NCBI GenBank assembly: GCA_050916095.1
Contig: CP050901.1
Span: 3,658,001 to 3,722,000 of the forward strand
Length of the DNA: 64,000 nucleotides
Direction: 5' to 3'
Source: JANPCX01 sp050916095
GTDB taxonomy: Bacteria; Pseudomonadota; Gammaproteobacteria; Burkholderiales; Burkholderiaceae_C
Positions 36,457 through 46,384 of the stretch are shown here, piece by piece. Every line of letters starts with the position of its first letter. The stretch's first letter is position 1. A program made the position numbers and the translations under genes. Below the pieces are notes generated by a model. That model did not search any database. It saw only the letters and a program-made list of their open reading frames with translations, and had not been told where the DNA came from.

Positions 36457-36607
36457 CTTCACGCCGACCCGTCCATCACCTGAGCTTATAGGTGCTGGCG
36501 ATAGCGTGATGCCACAGCAGACGCTCGGCCGCCTACATTGGGGCTGAGGCTGCGAAAGCGTCACCAATGGGTGCCAGCAAGCCGCCTCCTTGAATTTGGA
36601 GCGCAGC

Positions 36608-37423
36608 ATGTCTGTCATTGCACCCACATCGGTTTCTCAACCTTCAGCAGCTACCCACCCTGACACGGCAGGCGCAGGGCCAGGCGTGGTCGGGGTCTTA
36701 GGCGGTATGGGCCCCCTGGCCACGGTCGATTTTCTTCACAAGATGCTGCTCGCCACGGCAGCAGACCACGACCAAGACCACGTCCCCGTGCTGGCCTGCA
36801 ACATGCCGCAAATTCCCGACCGCACACAGGCCTATCGAGGCCAAGGACCTTCTCCGCTGCCCGCCATGCTGGCCAGCGCAGAACGTCTGGTCGCGGGTGG
36901 TGCTGGTTTGATCGTGGTGCCGTGCAACACCGCCCACCTTTGGTTTGATGAATTGCAGCGAGAGATTCCTTTGCCGATGTTGCACATCGTCGATGCGGCA
37001 TTGGCCGAAGTGGCTAGCCTTACAAAATCCCAGACCCGTCCGGTTCGAGTGGGCCTCCTGGCAACCGATGCCACTTTGTCCTCCGGTCTGTACATGAACC
37101 GGCGCAGTACAAGCGGCGAGGCCGGATGCGAACCATTTCAGTGGAGTTTGCCCACAGCGGTTGAGATGATGGAACACGTCATGCCGGGCATCAACGCGGT
37201 CAAGTCTGGGCAACTCGACAAGGGTCGCCAGCACCTTCAAGCCGCAGCGATGGCCTTGGTACAACGCGGCGCGCAGGTGTTGGTCCTGGCCTGCACCGAG
37301 ATTCCTTTGGTGCTCGATGAGAGTCAGGTCGGCTTGCCCGTGGTTGATGCGACAGCCGCGTTGGCGCGTGCCGCGGTCGCCTGGTCGCAGCAAAAGATCA
37401 ATCCTGCTGGACCACAGCCTTGA
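36608..37423 (+). CDS. Aspartate/glutamate racemase family protein
   Basis: 271 residues; ATG 36608 chosen over an upstream TTG at 36590. VVGVLGGMGPLATVDFLHKML, first catalytic Cys in VVPCNTAHLWFDEL and second in LVLACTEIPLVLDE identify the Asp/Glu racemase superfamily, which interconverts amino-acid enantiomers by a two-base mechanism without cofactor. Aspartate is the most likely substrate. The 3' end overlaps the convergent LysR gene by 26 bp. Relatives are often found beside a LysR regulator. Confidence 0.88.
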   Translation: MSVIAPTSVSQPSAATHPDTAGAGPGVVGVLGGMGPLATVDFLHKMLLATAADHDQDHVPVLACNMPQIPDRTQAYRGQGPSPLPAMLASAERLVAGGAGLIVVPCNTAHLWFDELQREIPLPMLHIVDAALAEVASLTKSQTRPVRVGLLATDATLSSGLYMNRRSTSGEAGCEPFQWSLPTAVEMMEHVMPGINAVKSGQLDKGRQHLQAAAMALVQRGAQVLVLACTEIPLVLDESQVGLPVVDATAALARAAVAWSQQKINPAGPQP

Positions 37424-38285
37424 ACGCAGCGATGAAATCGTCCGTTGGTTGAGGGGATCGTTCGCCCTGGGGCAACAACGCCTGGACCACTACCGGCACC
37501 TCGGGCAACAAAGTGCGTACGTGCAGCGTGGGCAGGGTGCTGGCTTGCGCAGTGAACGAGTCGATGATGGCGGGGCCAAACCCCTGTTCCGCCAGCACCA
37601 TGGCGATGTGGTGGGTTTGAACGGTGATACCGCCTTGCATCGGCAGTTGCTGGCGAGCGCACTGTTCAGCCAACATGGCACCCAGCGGATCGCGTTCGTC
37701 GATGCGGATGAATTGATCACGCAACACCTCGGCCAACTCCACGGTTGAGCGTTTGTCGCTGCCACGCACCTTGAGCGCCGACACACACACCAACTGGCCG
37801 GTGGCGATATCCATTTGTTGCACGGCGGGATGGCGGGTGTTGCCGTAAACAATGCCCACATCGGCCTCGCGTAACGCAATGGCCTGCGCAATCTCATTGG
37901 AATGCAGGGTTCGGATGGAAACCGCCACGTCAGGGTGCTGGCGACGGAAACGCTTCAAGGCATCGGGCAGTGCGCGAACGGCCAAGGACGGGACCACGAG
38001 GACTCGGAACTCGGCCTCTTCGGTGTCTCGCAGCGCACCCGCCAAACGCCGCACCGATTCCAGCTGCGACATGAGGCGCTGCACTTCAGGATAAAGCGCC
38101 TGTGCTTGCCGGGTCGGCACCAAACGGTTGCGCTGGCGGGTGAACAAAGGGAAACCCAGTTGGGTTTGGGCGTGCTGCAATGTTTGTGTGATGGCGGGTT
38201 GTGTCACGTGCAACAAACGCGCTGCCGCACTGACACTGCCCGTCAGCATGATGGCGTTGAACACTTCCAGGTGTTTGAGCCGCAT
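37398..38285 (-). CDS. LysR-family transcriptional regulator
   Basis: 295 residues from ATG 38285. N-terminal winged HTH: MRLKHLEVFNAIMLTGSVSAAARLLHVTQPAITQTLQHAQTQ, followed by LysR effector domain (EFRVLVVPSLAVRALP, DVAVSIRTLHSNEIAQAI, EADVGIVYGNTR). The effector is unknown. It overlaps the racemase gene tail to tail. Repeat copy C starts 13 bp upstream of its ATG, so its promoter must lie within or beyond the repeat. Confidence 0.9.
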   Translation of the reverse strand: MRLKHLEVFNAIMLTGSVSAAARLLHVTQPAITQTLQHAQTQLGFPLFTRQRNRLVPTRQAQALYPEVQRLMSQLESVRRLAGALRDTEEAEFRVLVVPSLAVRALPDALKRFRRQHPDVAVSIRTLHSNEIAQAIALREADVGIVYGNTRHPAVQQMDIATGQLVCVSALKVRGSDKRSTVELAEVLRDQFIRIDERDPLGAMLAEQCARQQLPMQGGITVQTHHIAMVLAEQGFGPAIIDSFTAQASTLPTLHVRTLLPEVPVVVQALLPQGERSPQPTDDFIAAFKAVVQQD

Positions 38286-38298
38286 CGTTGTTATCCCT

Positions 38299-38620
38299 CT
38301 AGCCCGCATGTTTCACCAGGGCGCTCTCTTTCTTCAAGGAACACCACATGAACGCTCACTTTCTTGACTTCGAGCACCAAATCCAGTTTGTACCGAGCGC
38401 TACGCACCCGATTGAGCTGCGCTACGGTACGTTGGCGGCGTTGCTCCTCCTTGTGGGCATCAGCCCACAGCGTCGTTGCCCTTGCAGGGCGCGCCAATGC
38501 TTGCAGGCATTGGCCGCTGCGCAGGCAAGCCGCATGCGGCTTGAAAGCCCTGCCTCGCCCTTGCCAGCGCACCGCAACGCAGCCCACTCGGGCGCGTCCC
38601 TCGTGAAACATGCGGGCTAG
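38299..38620. repeat. Type II hairpin-rich interspersed repeat, copy C
   Basis: Ends are CTAGCCCGCATGTTTCACCA (38299) and the inverted GTGAAACATGCGGGCTAG (end 38620). Inside, stem-loops are CCAATGCTTGCAGGCATTGG, CAAGCCGCATGCGGCTTG and TGGGCATCAGCCCA; flanking blocks match copies B, D and E. Together with 38621-38745 it forms the 460-bp gap between the LysR gene and gspL; short frames inside are not supported as genes. Confidence 0.9.
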
Positions 38621-38745
38621 ACGTGACATCTGCAATCACCATAATGCTGCAAACCAGCTACAAGTATCCTTTGTAAGTTGTTGATTTTACGGGATCATCG
38701 TGCTTCAAAGCCTACAATGTCTCTAACCGTTTTGCCCGCCACCCC

Positions 38746-40038
38746 ATGACCGTCTTGCTGGTACAAATTCCAACCCGGCCGCGCCTGCAAGCGCGCGGCG
38801 TGAACGCGGACGCCTCGGGGCTGCCCGGCTCCCAAACAACCTACAGCTACGTGCTGTCGCGTGACGGCGTGGCCGTCGACCGCGTTGGGCGCTGCGCCGC
38901 CACCTTGTTGCCCAAGGCGCAACAGGTGATAGCGGTGCTGTCTGACACCGATGTTGCTTGGCACCTCATCACACTACCCAAAGCGCCTGCCTCACGTATG
39001 GCGGCGGCACTGGCTGGCGTATTGGAAGACGCCTTGCTGGATGACACAGAACACGCCCACTTAGCCCTTGCTCCAGATGCGGCATCGGGGCAACCGACAT
39101 GGGTCGCCGCCATCAACCGGCCTTGGTTGCAAGCGCACCTGACAGAGTTGGAGAAAAGCCAAACCACCGTTGACCGTGTGGTGCCCAGCAGTTGGCCTGA
39201 CGCGCCGGCCATGGGGCATTTCTCTCTGACCAAGGACGCAGAAGAGGATGACGGCGAAAGCAACACTGCGGTTCAACTGACATGGTCACATCCGCAAGGT
39301 GTCGCGGTGTTGCCGCTGGCGGGCGGGCTGAGCAAGACTTTATTGCCCAGCAGCAGCCACACCGGCATGCGCTGGAGTGCGACAGCGGCGGCAGCGACCC
39401 AGGCGGAACGTTGGTTAGGTGCACCTGTCACCGTGCTCACCGCAGAACAACGCAGCTTGCAAGCAGCCCGCACGCTGTGGAATTTGCGGCAATTCGACCT
39501 CACCCCCTCACGCCGTGGCAGCCGCTGGATATTGGATGCATGGCGCACAGCGCAGGGACCGCAGTGGCGACCAGCACGGGTTGGACTGACCGCGCTGGCG
39601 GCGGCGCAATTGCTGGGTTTGAACTTGTGGGCCAACCATCTGAATAGCCGCTTGCAACAGCAGCGCCAGCAACTCACCACCGTGCTGCAAGCCGAGTTTC
39701 CAATGGTTCGTGCGGTGCTCGACGCGCCGCTGCAAATGGAGAACGAAGTGCAACGCCTGCGGCTGCGCGCCGGGCAAACCTCCAGCAGCGACTTGGAGCC
39801 CCTGCTGGTCGCGGCTGCTTCGGCTTGGCCCAGCGACCGCAGTCCTGCGCAAGACCTGAGTTACACCGCAGGTGCACTCACGTTGGCGGCATCCGGTTGG
39901 AGTCCTGCCCACATCGATCAATTCACGAATGCACTGCGCGCCGGTGGTTGGCGGGTAGAACCCCAGGAGTCCAAATTGGTGTTACGCGCCGCACCGCCTC
40001 TGACCTCTCAAGCTGGCAGTGCCCGAGGTGGCCTATGA
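38746..40038 (+). CDS. gspL: Type II secretion system protein GspL
   Basis: 430-residue bitopic inner-membrane protein that links the GspE ATPase to the pseudopilus. The actin-like cytoplasmic domain occupies residues 1-270 (VAVDRVGRCAATLLPKAQQVIAVLSDTDVAWHLITLPKAP), a membrane segment sits near 285-300 (LTALAAAQLLGLNLWA), and a periplasmic ferredoxin-like domain follows. Stop and the gspM ATG overlap as ATGA. First of a gspL-M-N-D-E-F operon; gspG-K, normally upstream, are not here. Confidence 0.87.
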   Translation: MTVLLVQIPTRPRLQARGVNADASGLPGSQTTYSYVLSRDGVAVDRVGRCAATLLPKAQQVIAVLSDTDVAWHLITLPKAPASRMAAALAGVLEDALLDDTEHAHLALAPDAASGQPTWVAAINRPWLQAHLTELEKSQTTVDRVVPSSWPDAPAMGHFSLTKDAEEDDGESNTAVQLTWSHPQGVAVLPLAGGLSKTLLPSSSHTGMRWSATAAAATQAERWLGAPVTVLTAEQRSLQAARTLWNLRQFDLTPSRRGSRWILDAWRTAQGPQWRPARVGLTALAAAQLLGLNLWANHLNSRLQQQRQQLTTVLQAEFPMVRAVLDAPLQMENEVQRLRLRAGQTSSSDLEPLLVAAASAWPSDRSPAQDLSYTAGALTLAASGWSPAHIDQFTNALRAGGWRVEPQESKLVLRAAPPLTSQAGSARGGL

Positions 40039-40574
40039 GCACCACCGTGCCCCGCTCTACTGAAAAGTGGCAGTCACTGGTTGCAGCCTGGTCCGTTCGC
40101 AGCGAACCCGCTCGGCGATGGTGGCAGAGCCTGGCACCCCGAGAACAACGCGGCCTGATGTGGGCCTTGTCAGCCATGATCTTGCTCGTGGTCGTGATGG
40201 TGCTGATTCGTCCAGCTTGGCGTACGCTGCAAGAAGCACCGAAACAGCTAGCAGCTGTAGAAGGTCAGTTGCAACAAATGAAGCAACTCGCACGCGAAGC
40301 GCAGGAATTGCGTGCAACGCCTGCGGTGTCGTTGGCGCAGTCCACCGATGCGCTCAAGGCTTCGACCGACCGACTCGGTGCCGTGGCCCGGTTGAATTTG
40401 CAGGGCGCTCAAGCGTCGGTGACGTTCAACGGGGTGACGCCTGAAGCCTTCACCGAATGGTTGCGCGAGGTTCGAACCGTGGCCCGCGTTCGCATCAGTG
40501 AAGCACAACTGGCCAGAACAGGCACCACCTACTCGGGCACTGTGCTGGTCACCCTTGGAGGCGCCGCACCGTGA
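40035..40574 (+). CDS. gspM: Type II secretion system protein GspM
   Basis: 179 residues. A basic, Trp-rich N-terminus (WWQSLAPREQRGL) is followed by one membrane helix (MWALSAMILLVVVMVLI), an alpha-helical linker (EAPKQLAAVEGQLQQMKQL) and a small periplasmic ferredoxin-like domain (ASVTFNGVTPEAFTEWLREV), the GspM plan. It partners GspL. ATGA overlap with gspL and GTGA overlap with gspN indicate translational coupling. Confidence 0.85.
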   Translation: MSTTVPRSTEKWQSLVAAWSVRSEPARRWWQSLAPREQRGLMWALSAMILLVVVMVLIRPAWRTLQEAPKQLAAVEGQLQQMKQLAREAQELRATPAVSLAQSTDALKASTDRLGAVARLNLQGAQASVTFNGVTPEAFTEWLREVRTVARVRISEAQLARTGTTYSGTVLVTLGGAAP

Positions 40575-41524
40575 AACGTCCCAACTTTTTCGCCCCGCGC
40601 AACGGGCCTGTCGGGCGAGCGCGTGTCTCGCGTTACAGCACCTCGTTCCAAGACTCCACCTTGGCAGAACAAGCCTGGGGACGATCACAAGGACGAGGCC
40701 ACCGCTGGGCGGTCGTCGGGGCGGTGGTGGGTGGATTAATCGCTTTGGTGTTATTCGCGCCGGCTGCTTGGCTGGCCCAAGCCGTTTCGCAAGTCAGCAA
40801 CGGAAGGCTGGTGCTGTCCGACGCGAGTGGCACCGTGTGGCACGGCAGCGCTGTTCCGGTTCTGACGGGTGGCCCTGGCAGTGTTGATGCTAGCAGCCTG
40901 CCCGGTCGTTTGGAGTGGTCCGTGGACTGGCGCTGGCGAAGCACGCCAGAAGGCGGGCCTGGCTGGGTCGTGGAGCTGACGCACGCTTGTTGCCTGAACG
41001 GTTCGCAAGCCATCGTATTGCAGCCGGCGTGGGGGCGACTCACGGTCCAGGTGCTGGCTGCAACAAAAGCACCGCCTGGCATGTCGTCAGACACTTGGTT
41101 CGGACAATGGCCGAGCCAATGGCTCAGCGGACTGGGTACGCCATGGAACACCTTGCAACTCGGTGGTGCCACACGTTTGACTTTTACAGGCGCCACCCTG
41201 GCATGGGCGCAAGGTCGCTGGAACTTTCAAGGCCTGGCTCAGATCGACTCACTGGGCGTGTCGTCTCGCGTCTCCCCCCTGCCAGTGCTGGGCCACTACC
41301 GCTTGACATTGACCAACCACCCCACAGACCCGAACAGCACCTTGCTGTCTGTCAGCACGGTGGAAGGCGCATTGCAGCTCAACGGTTCGGGCCAGTGGGA
41401 CGCCTCTGGGATGCGCTTTCGCGGCGATGCCCGAGCCCAGCCAGCAGACGAAGCCGTGTTGTCAAATTTGCTAAACATTATTGGGCGACGCGAAGGCAGT
41501 CGTTCGGTTATCTCTATTGGATGA
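40571..41524 (+). CDS. gspN: Type II secretion system protein GspN
   Basis: 317 residues starting with GTG 40571, which overlaps the gspM stop (GTGA). A single membrane helix (GAVVGGLIALVLFAPAAWLA) precedes a beta-rich periplasmic domain with LSDASGTVWHGSAVPVL and GGATRLTFTGATLAWAQ, characteristic of GspN. This accessory subunit is present in some T2SS only; its position between gspM and gspD is as in other Burkholderiales. The two-Cys stretch HACCLNGS may form a disulphide. Confidence 0.82.
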   Translation: MKRPNFFAPRNGPVGRARVSRYSTSFQDSTLAEQAWGRSQGRGHRWAVVGAVVGGLIALVLFAPAAWLAQAVSQVSNGRLVLSDASGTVWHGSAVPVLTGGPGSVDASSLPGRLEWSVDWRWRSTPEGGPGWVVELTHACCLNGSQAIVLQPAWGRLTVQVLAATKAPPGMSSDTWFGQWPSQWLSGLGTPWNTLQLGGATRLTFTGATLAWAQGRWNFQGLAQIDSLGVSSRVSPLPVLGHYRLTLTNHPTDPNSTLLSVSTVEGALQLNGSGQWDASGMRFRGDARAQPADEAVLSNLLNIIGRREGSRSVISIG

Positions 41525-43716
41525 GCGATTGGATAAGCATGAAGCAGCCTGTGCATCAACCCCCAGCAACCAGCACGCGGCCCCACGTCCGCATCACCGC
41601 TGTCATGCTGGCCCTGGTTCTCTCATTGGCCATTCCTGTCGCGGATGCCCAGTCGCCCAACGCCCGCTTTCGCGGCGACCCGATCACGCTGAATTTTGTC
41701 AACGCCGACATTGAAGCCGTGAGCCGTGCCATGGCCACCATCTTGAAACAGCAAATTTTGGTGGACCCGCGGGTCAAGGGCAACATCACGCTTTACAGCG
41801 AACAGGCCATCAGCCCGCGTGAGGCCTACCTGAACTATCTGGCGGCGCTGCGTGGTTTGGGCTTCACCGTGGTTGAGGTGGGCGACTTGTTCAAGGTGGT
41901 TCCTGAGGCCGACGCCAAGCTGCAAGCCTCCACCGTGGCCGTCGGTGAGGTGCCCCGCCGTGGTGACCAGATCATCACGCAAATCTACAAGCTCAACCAC
42001 GAAAGTGCCAACAACCTGGTGGCCGTGCTGCGGCCCCTCATTTCCCCCAACAACACCATCAACGCCAACCCAGGGAACAACTCACTGGTCATCACCGACT
42101 ACGCGGACAACCTGCAGCGCATCAGCAAAATCATTGCTGCCATGGACACGCCAGCAGGTGGTGAGGTGGAGGTGATCCCACTCAAGCATGCAGTCGCTGC
42201 AGACATGGCCGTATTGGTACAACGTTTGGCCGAAACCTCGGGTGCTGTGGGCATACCCGGCGCAGCGCCCACCAGCTCCCCTACCGTGCTCGTGGATTCA
42301 CGCAGCAACTCTTTGTTGGTACGTTCTACCAGCCCGGCACGCATGGCGGGTCTACGCTCCTTGATTGAGAAACTGGATCGGCCCGCCACCGGGAATGCGG
42401 CCACGGGGAACATTTGGGTGGTCTACTTGAAGAATGCCGACGCTGTGAAAATGGCTTCGGTTCTGCGCGCTGCATACGCGTCGGGAAGCAACTCGGCCGC
42501 TGGCGGTGGGGCCTCGGGTGGCTTGCCTGGCATGCCACCATTTGGTGGAGGCGGGCAACCGAACGCCACACCATTGGCAGGTTCTGCTGGTGCCGGCGCC
42601 AGCCCTCAGGCAGCCGCACCGGTGACACCATCGGGTGGGCCCTCCACAGGAGGATTCATTCAAGCCGACCCCACCACCAACGCCCTGATCATCACGGCTC
42701 CAGAACCGATGTACCGCCAGCTGCGTGCCGTCATCGACCAACTCGATTCCCGCCGTGCTCAGGTCTACATTGAAAGCATGATCGTGGAAGTTTCGGGCGA
42801 CAACGCCGCCAACTTTGGTTTCCAGTGGCAAGGTCTGCTTGGCAAGTCCGGGGACAAGGTCGGCCTGGTGGGTGGAACCAATTTTGGTGCCACCGGCAAC
42901 TTGCTCACCATCGACACTGCGCAAGCCTCGGGCAACCTCGCGGGCGTGAAGCTCGGTGAAGGGCTGAACATTGGCGTGTTGCGCGACTTCGGCGGCACCA
43001 TCGCACTGGCGGCGATTGCGAACATCCTGCAAAGCCAAACCAATACCAACATCGTCTCCACGCCCAACTTGATCACGTTGGACAACGAAGAGGCAAAAAT
43101 TATTGTGGGCAGCAACGTGCCTTTTGTCACCGGCCAGTTCACCGCCACCGGAACGGCAACCACCAACCCGTTCCAAACCATTGAACGCAAAGATGTCGGC
43201 ATCACGCTGCGCATCAAGCCGCAGATTGGTGAGGGCGGCAACATTCGGTTGACCATCTTCCAAGAATCGTCCAGCCTGAGTGAGAAAGTGGCACCCGGAA
43301 CCACCAACGCTGGCCCGTCCACCAACAAAAGGTCGATTGAATCAACGGTAGTAGTAGACGACGGTGCAATCTTGGTGCTCGGTGGCTTGATCGAAGACCG
43401 GTTCACCGACAACAAGTCCAAAATTCCACTGCTGGGTGACATTCCAGGCATCGGCGCATTGTTCCGCAGCGAAAGCCGCACCAAAACCCGCACCAATCTG
43501 ATGGTGTTCCTGCGGCCGGTGGTGATGCGCGGCCCGGAGGACGCCAGCAGGCTATCGCTGGACCGCTACGACCAAATCCGCGCCCAGCAAAAAGATGCGC
43601 AACCTGCGCCCAGCTTCTTGACGCCCATCAACCAATCACCGGTGCTGCCACCCCAGCGCCCACCTGCAGTGCCGCTGCAAGCCGCCCCCGAATCGGCACC
43701 GGCCGCGACGAACTGA
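41521..43716 (+). CDS. gspD: Type II secretion secretin GspD
   Basis: Outer-membrane secretin, 731 residues from ATG 41521, which overlaps the gspN stop (ATGA); ATG 41539 is also possible. Signal region VMLALVLSLAIPVADA, then N0 (ITLNFVNADIEAVSRAMATI) and N1-N3 repeats (TQIYKLNHESANNLVAVLRPL; VEVIPLKHAVAADMAVLVQRL), with a Gly/Ser-rich insertion around residues 320-370. The secretin core has FQWQGLLG, LQSQTNTNIVSTPNLITLDN, VPFVTGQFT and VVVDDGAILVLGGLIEDR, and the C-terminal S-domain-like tail is proline-rich. Complete. Confidence 0.93.
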   Translation: MSDWISMKQPVHQPPATSTRPHVRITAVMLALVLSLAIPVADAQSPNARFRGDPITLNFVNADIEAVSRAMATILKQQILVDPRVKGNITLYSEQAISPREAYLNYLAALRGLGFTVVEVGDLFKVVPEADAKLQASTVAVGEVPRRGDQIITQIYKLNHESANNLVAVLRPLISPNNTINANPGNNSLVITDYADNLQRISKIIAAMDTPAGGEVEVIPLKHAVAADMAVLVQRLAETSGAVGIPGAAPTSSPTVLVDSRSNSLLVRSTSPARMAGLRSLIEKLDRPATGNAATGNIWVVYLKNADAVKMASVLRAAYASGSNSAAGGGASGGLPGMPPFGGGGQPNATPLAGSAGAGASPQAAAPVTPSGGPSTGGFIQADPTTNALIITAPEPMYRQLRAVIDQLDSRRAQVYIESMIVEVSGDNAANFGFQWQGLLGKSGDKVGLVGGTNFGATGNLLTIDTAQASGNLAGVKLGEGLNIGVLRDFGGTIALAAIANILQSQTNTNIVSTPNLITLDNEEAKIIVGSNVPFVTGQFTATGTATTNPFQTIERKDVGITLRIKPQIGEGGNIRLTIFQESSSLSEKVAPGTTNAGPSTNKRSIESTVVVDDGAILVLGGLIEDRFTDNKSKIPLLGDIPGIGALFRSESRTKTRTNLMVFLRPVVMRGPEDASRLSLDRYDQIRAQQKDAQPAPSFLTPINQSPVLPPQRPPAVPLQAAPESAPAATN

Positions 43717-43724
43717 AGCTCATC

Positions 43725-45146
43725 ATGGGTGCCCGCCATCCCCTGCCATACGCCTTTGCCAAGGCCCACACCCTGTTGCTGGAAGACGATGGCGACAAGC
43801 TGGTGCTGTGGGCTCCTGAAACCGCCCCTCTTCCCGCGTTGAGTGAGGTGATGCGCCTCTATGCGGTGGACGCGGTGGAGCACGAAAGCACCAGTAGCCT
43901 GAGCCAGCGAATTTCTGTCGTTTACGCCGGCAGCGAGTCCAGCGCCGCCACCGTGATCGGCGAAGTAGAAAGCGCGGTCGATTTGAGCCGCATGATGCAA
44001 GAGCTGCCCGCAGTGGAAGACTTGCTGGAGGCCTCGAACGACGCCCCCATCATCCGCATGCTCAACGCCTTGCTCACCCAAGCGGCGAAAGACGGTGCCA
44101 GCGACATCCACATCGAACCGTACGAGCGCAGCTCGGCTGTGCGCTTTCGTGTGGACGGCACCCTGCGCGAGGTGGTGCAACCCAACCGGGCTTTGCATGC
44201 TGCATTGATCTCGCGCCTGAAAATCATGGCGGAGCTCGACATCTCCGAAAAGCGCCTGCCGCAAGATGGCCGCATCTCCTTGCGCATTGGCGGTCGCGCG
44301 GTGGATGTGCGGGTATCAACACTTCCCTCGGCCCACGGCGAGCGTGCGGTGCTGCGTTTGTTGGACAAAGGCGATACCAAGTTCAGCCTGGAAAGCCTCG
44401 GCATGAGCGGCGATTCGCTGGCGCGTTTTCATGGCCTCATCCAACAGCCGCATGGCATCGTGCTGGTCACCGGCCCCACGGGGTCCGGCAAAACCACCAC
44501 GCTCTATGCCTCGCTCAGCCGTGTGGACACCAGCGGCACCAATGTGCTCACCGTCGAAGACCCGGTCGAGTATGAGTTGCCCGGCATAGGCCAAACCCAG
44601 GTCAACCCGAAGATCGATCTCACCTTTGCCAAAGCCTTGCGTGCCATCCTGCGGCAAGACCCCGACGTCATCATGATCGGTGAAATCCGCGACTTTGAAA
44701 CCGCGCAAATCGCCATTCAAGCCTCGCTGACCGGTCACTTGGTGCTGGCCACCTTGCACACCAATGACGCGCCCAGTGCCGTCACCCGGTTGACCGACAT
44801 GGGTGTGGAACCCTTTTTGCTCAGCTCCAGTTTGTTGGGCGTGCTGGCGCAGCGCCTGGTGAGAAAGCTGTGCCCACATTGCAAAAAGCAAGACGAACAC
44901 GGTCACTACCGTCCTGTGGGTTGCGTTGAATGTGGCCACACCGGCTACAAAGGACGCACGGGCGTTTACGAGTTGATGGTCACTGACGACAAAGTGCGCG
45001 CCCTGATCCACGGCCGTGCGTCCGAAGCCGAGCTGATCAAAGCAGCTCGCGAAGGTGGCCTGCGCACCATGAGGGAAGATGGTGACCGTCTGGTCGCGCA
45101 AGGCATCACCTCACCAGAAGAAGTGCTGCGCGTGACCCGCGACTGA
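43725..45146 (+). CDS. gspE: Type II secretion ATPase GspE
   Basis: 473-residue cytoplasmic ATPase driving pseudopilus assembly. An N1E/N2E domain (residues 1-95) precedes the catalytic domain: Walker A GPTGSGKTTT, Asp box TLYASLSRVDTSGTNVLTVEDPVEYEL, Walker B PDVIMIGEIRDFETAQIA, His box LVLATLHTNDAPSAV. The zinc site is CPHC...CVEC (CPHCKKQ and VGCVECGHTGYKGRTGVYEL). ATG 43725 is 8 bp after gspD. Confidence 0.95.
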   Translation: MGARHPLPYAFAKAHTLLLEDDGDKLVLWAPETAPLPALSEVMRLYAVDAVEHESTSSLSQRISVVYAGSESSAATVIGEVESAVDLSRMMQELPAVEDLLEASNDAPIIRMLNALLTQAAKDGASDIHIEPYERSSAVRFRVDGTLREVVQPNRALHAALISRLKIMAELDISEKRLPQDGRISLRIGGRAVDVRVSTLPSAHGERAVLRLLDKGDTKFSLESLGMSGDSLARFHGLIQQPHGIVLVTGPTGSGKTTTLYASLSRVDTSGTNVLTVEDPVEYELPGIGQTQVNPKIDLTFAKALRAILRQDPDVIMIGEIRDFETAQIAIQASLTGHLVLATLHTNDAPSAVTRLTDMGVEPFLLSSSLLGVLAQRLVRKLCPHCKKQDEHGHYRPVGCVECGHTGYKGRTGVYELMVTDDKVRALIHGRASEAELIKAAREGGLRTMREDGDRLVAQGITSPEEVLRVTRD

Positions 45147-45166
45147 GCCACGCGAAACACGCCACC

Positions 45167-46384
45167 ATGCCAGCCTACAAGTTCGAAGCCCTCACCGCAG
45201 ACGGCAAATCCAAAACGGGTTTATTGGATGCCGACAACGTGAAAGCCGCGCGCGCGCAGCTGCGTGCGCAAGCCTTGGTGCCCATGGACGTGATCCAAGT
45301 CAACGCCAGCGGCACGGGCAGCGCCAGCAACTTGCGATCGCCACGGCGCGTCTTTTCCTCCACCACCTTGGCCGTTTGGACCCGTCAATTGGCTGGATTG
45401 GTGGGCAGCGGCCTGCCGCTGGAGCGTGCGTTAACCGCGCTCTCTGAAGAAGCCGACGATCCCAAACAGCGCGAGCTGGTTGCGCATTTGCGCTCGGAAG
45501 TCAATGCCGGCTCGGCCTTCGCACAAGCGCTGTCCACCGCTCCACGTGAGTTCGACGAGATCTACCGAGGGGTGGTCGCCGCCGGTGAACAAAGCGGCGC
45601 ATTGGGCGGCGTGCTGGAACGCTTGGCTGACGATTTAGAAGAACGCCAAGCCCTCAAAGCCAAGTTGATGGGTGCCATTCTTTACCCGGCCATCGTGTCC
45701 GTCATCGCGGTGATCATCGTGATTTTTCTCGTCACCTATGTGGTGCCACAGGTGGCTTCGGTATTCACCAGCTCGAAACGCGCCCTACCCACACTCACCG
45801 TGGCCATGCTGGCCATCAGCGGTTTTCTGCGTGAGTACGGATGGTTGCTGCTGGCGGCTTTGATTGGCGGCTTGATCACCTTGCGTGTGATGTTGCGCGC
45901 TGACGCCTTCCGTTTGCGTTTTGATGCAGCGTGCCTGAACCTGCCTTTGGTTGGCCGCCTTTCACGCGGCTACAACGCTGCACGATTCGCCAGCACCTTG
46001 GCCATGCTCGCAGGTGCCGGTGTACCGATTTTGAAAGCCTTGCAAGCCGCAGCGGAAACCTTATCCAACCGCGCCATGCGGGCCGATGCGATGGACGCGC
46101 TGGTGCAAGTGCGCGAAGGTGCGCCGCTGGCCTCTGCGCTTGCGGGCAAAAAACGTTTCCCTGGTCTGCTTGCCATGTTCGCGCGTCTGGGTGAACAGAC
46201 TGGTCAGCTCCCCACCATGCTGGAGCGCGCCGCCAAACAACTCGCCACCGAAGTGCAGCGGCGTGCCATGCAAATGGCCACCATCTTGGAGCCCTTGCTC
46301 ATCGTCGCGATGGGCGGCGTGGTGATGTTGATTGTGTTGGCGGTGTTGATGCCCATCATTCAACTCAATACCTGGGTCAAGTGA
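45167..46384 (+). CDS. gspF: Type II secretion inner-membrane protein GspF
   Basis: 405 residues. The N-terminus MPAYKFEALTADGKSKTGLLDAD is diagnostic, followed by two GspF repeats (WTRQLAGLVGSGLPLERALTAL; RFASTLAMLAGAGVPILKALQAA) and three membrane helices, the last at GGVVMLIVLAVLMPIIQLN. It is the last gene of the gsp operon here. Downstream comes repeat copy D instead of gspG. Confidence 0.94.
   Translation: MPAYKFEALTADGKSKTGLLDADNVKAARAQLRAQALVPMDVIQVNASGTGSASNLRSPRRVFSSTTLAVWTRQLAGLVGSGLPLERALTALSEEADDPKQRELVAHLRSEVNAGSAFAQALSTAPREFDEIYRGVVAAGEQSGALGGVLERLADDLEERQALKAKLMGAILYPAIVSVIAVIIVIFLVTYVVPQVASVFTSSKRALPTLTVAMLAISGFLREYGWLLLAALIGGLITLRVMLRADAFRLRFDAACLNLPLVGRLSRGYNAARFASTLAMLAGAGVPILKALQAAAETLSNRAMRADAMDALVQVREGAPLASALAGKKRFPGLLAMFARLGEQTGQLPTMLERAAKQLATEVQRRAMQMATILEPLLIVAMGGVVMLIVLAVLMPIIQLNTWVK

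Noticed and set aside
38348..38620. Open frame of about 90 codons inside repeat copy C
   Set aside because: It lies wholly in a hairpin-rich repeat, has no recognisable start signal, and the equivalent frames in copies B, D and E are not conserved over their length.
38680..38720. Sigma70 promoter for gspL with TACAAT at 38713
   Set aside because: The -10-like box is good but no -35 element lies at 16-18 bp; the nearest candidate, TTGATT at 38681, is 26 bp away.
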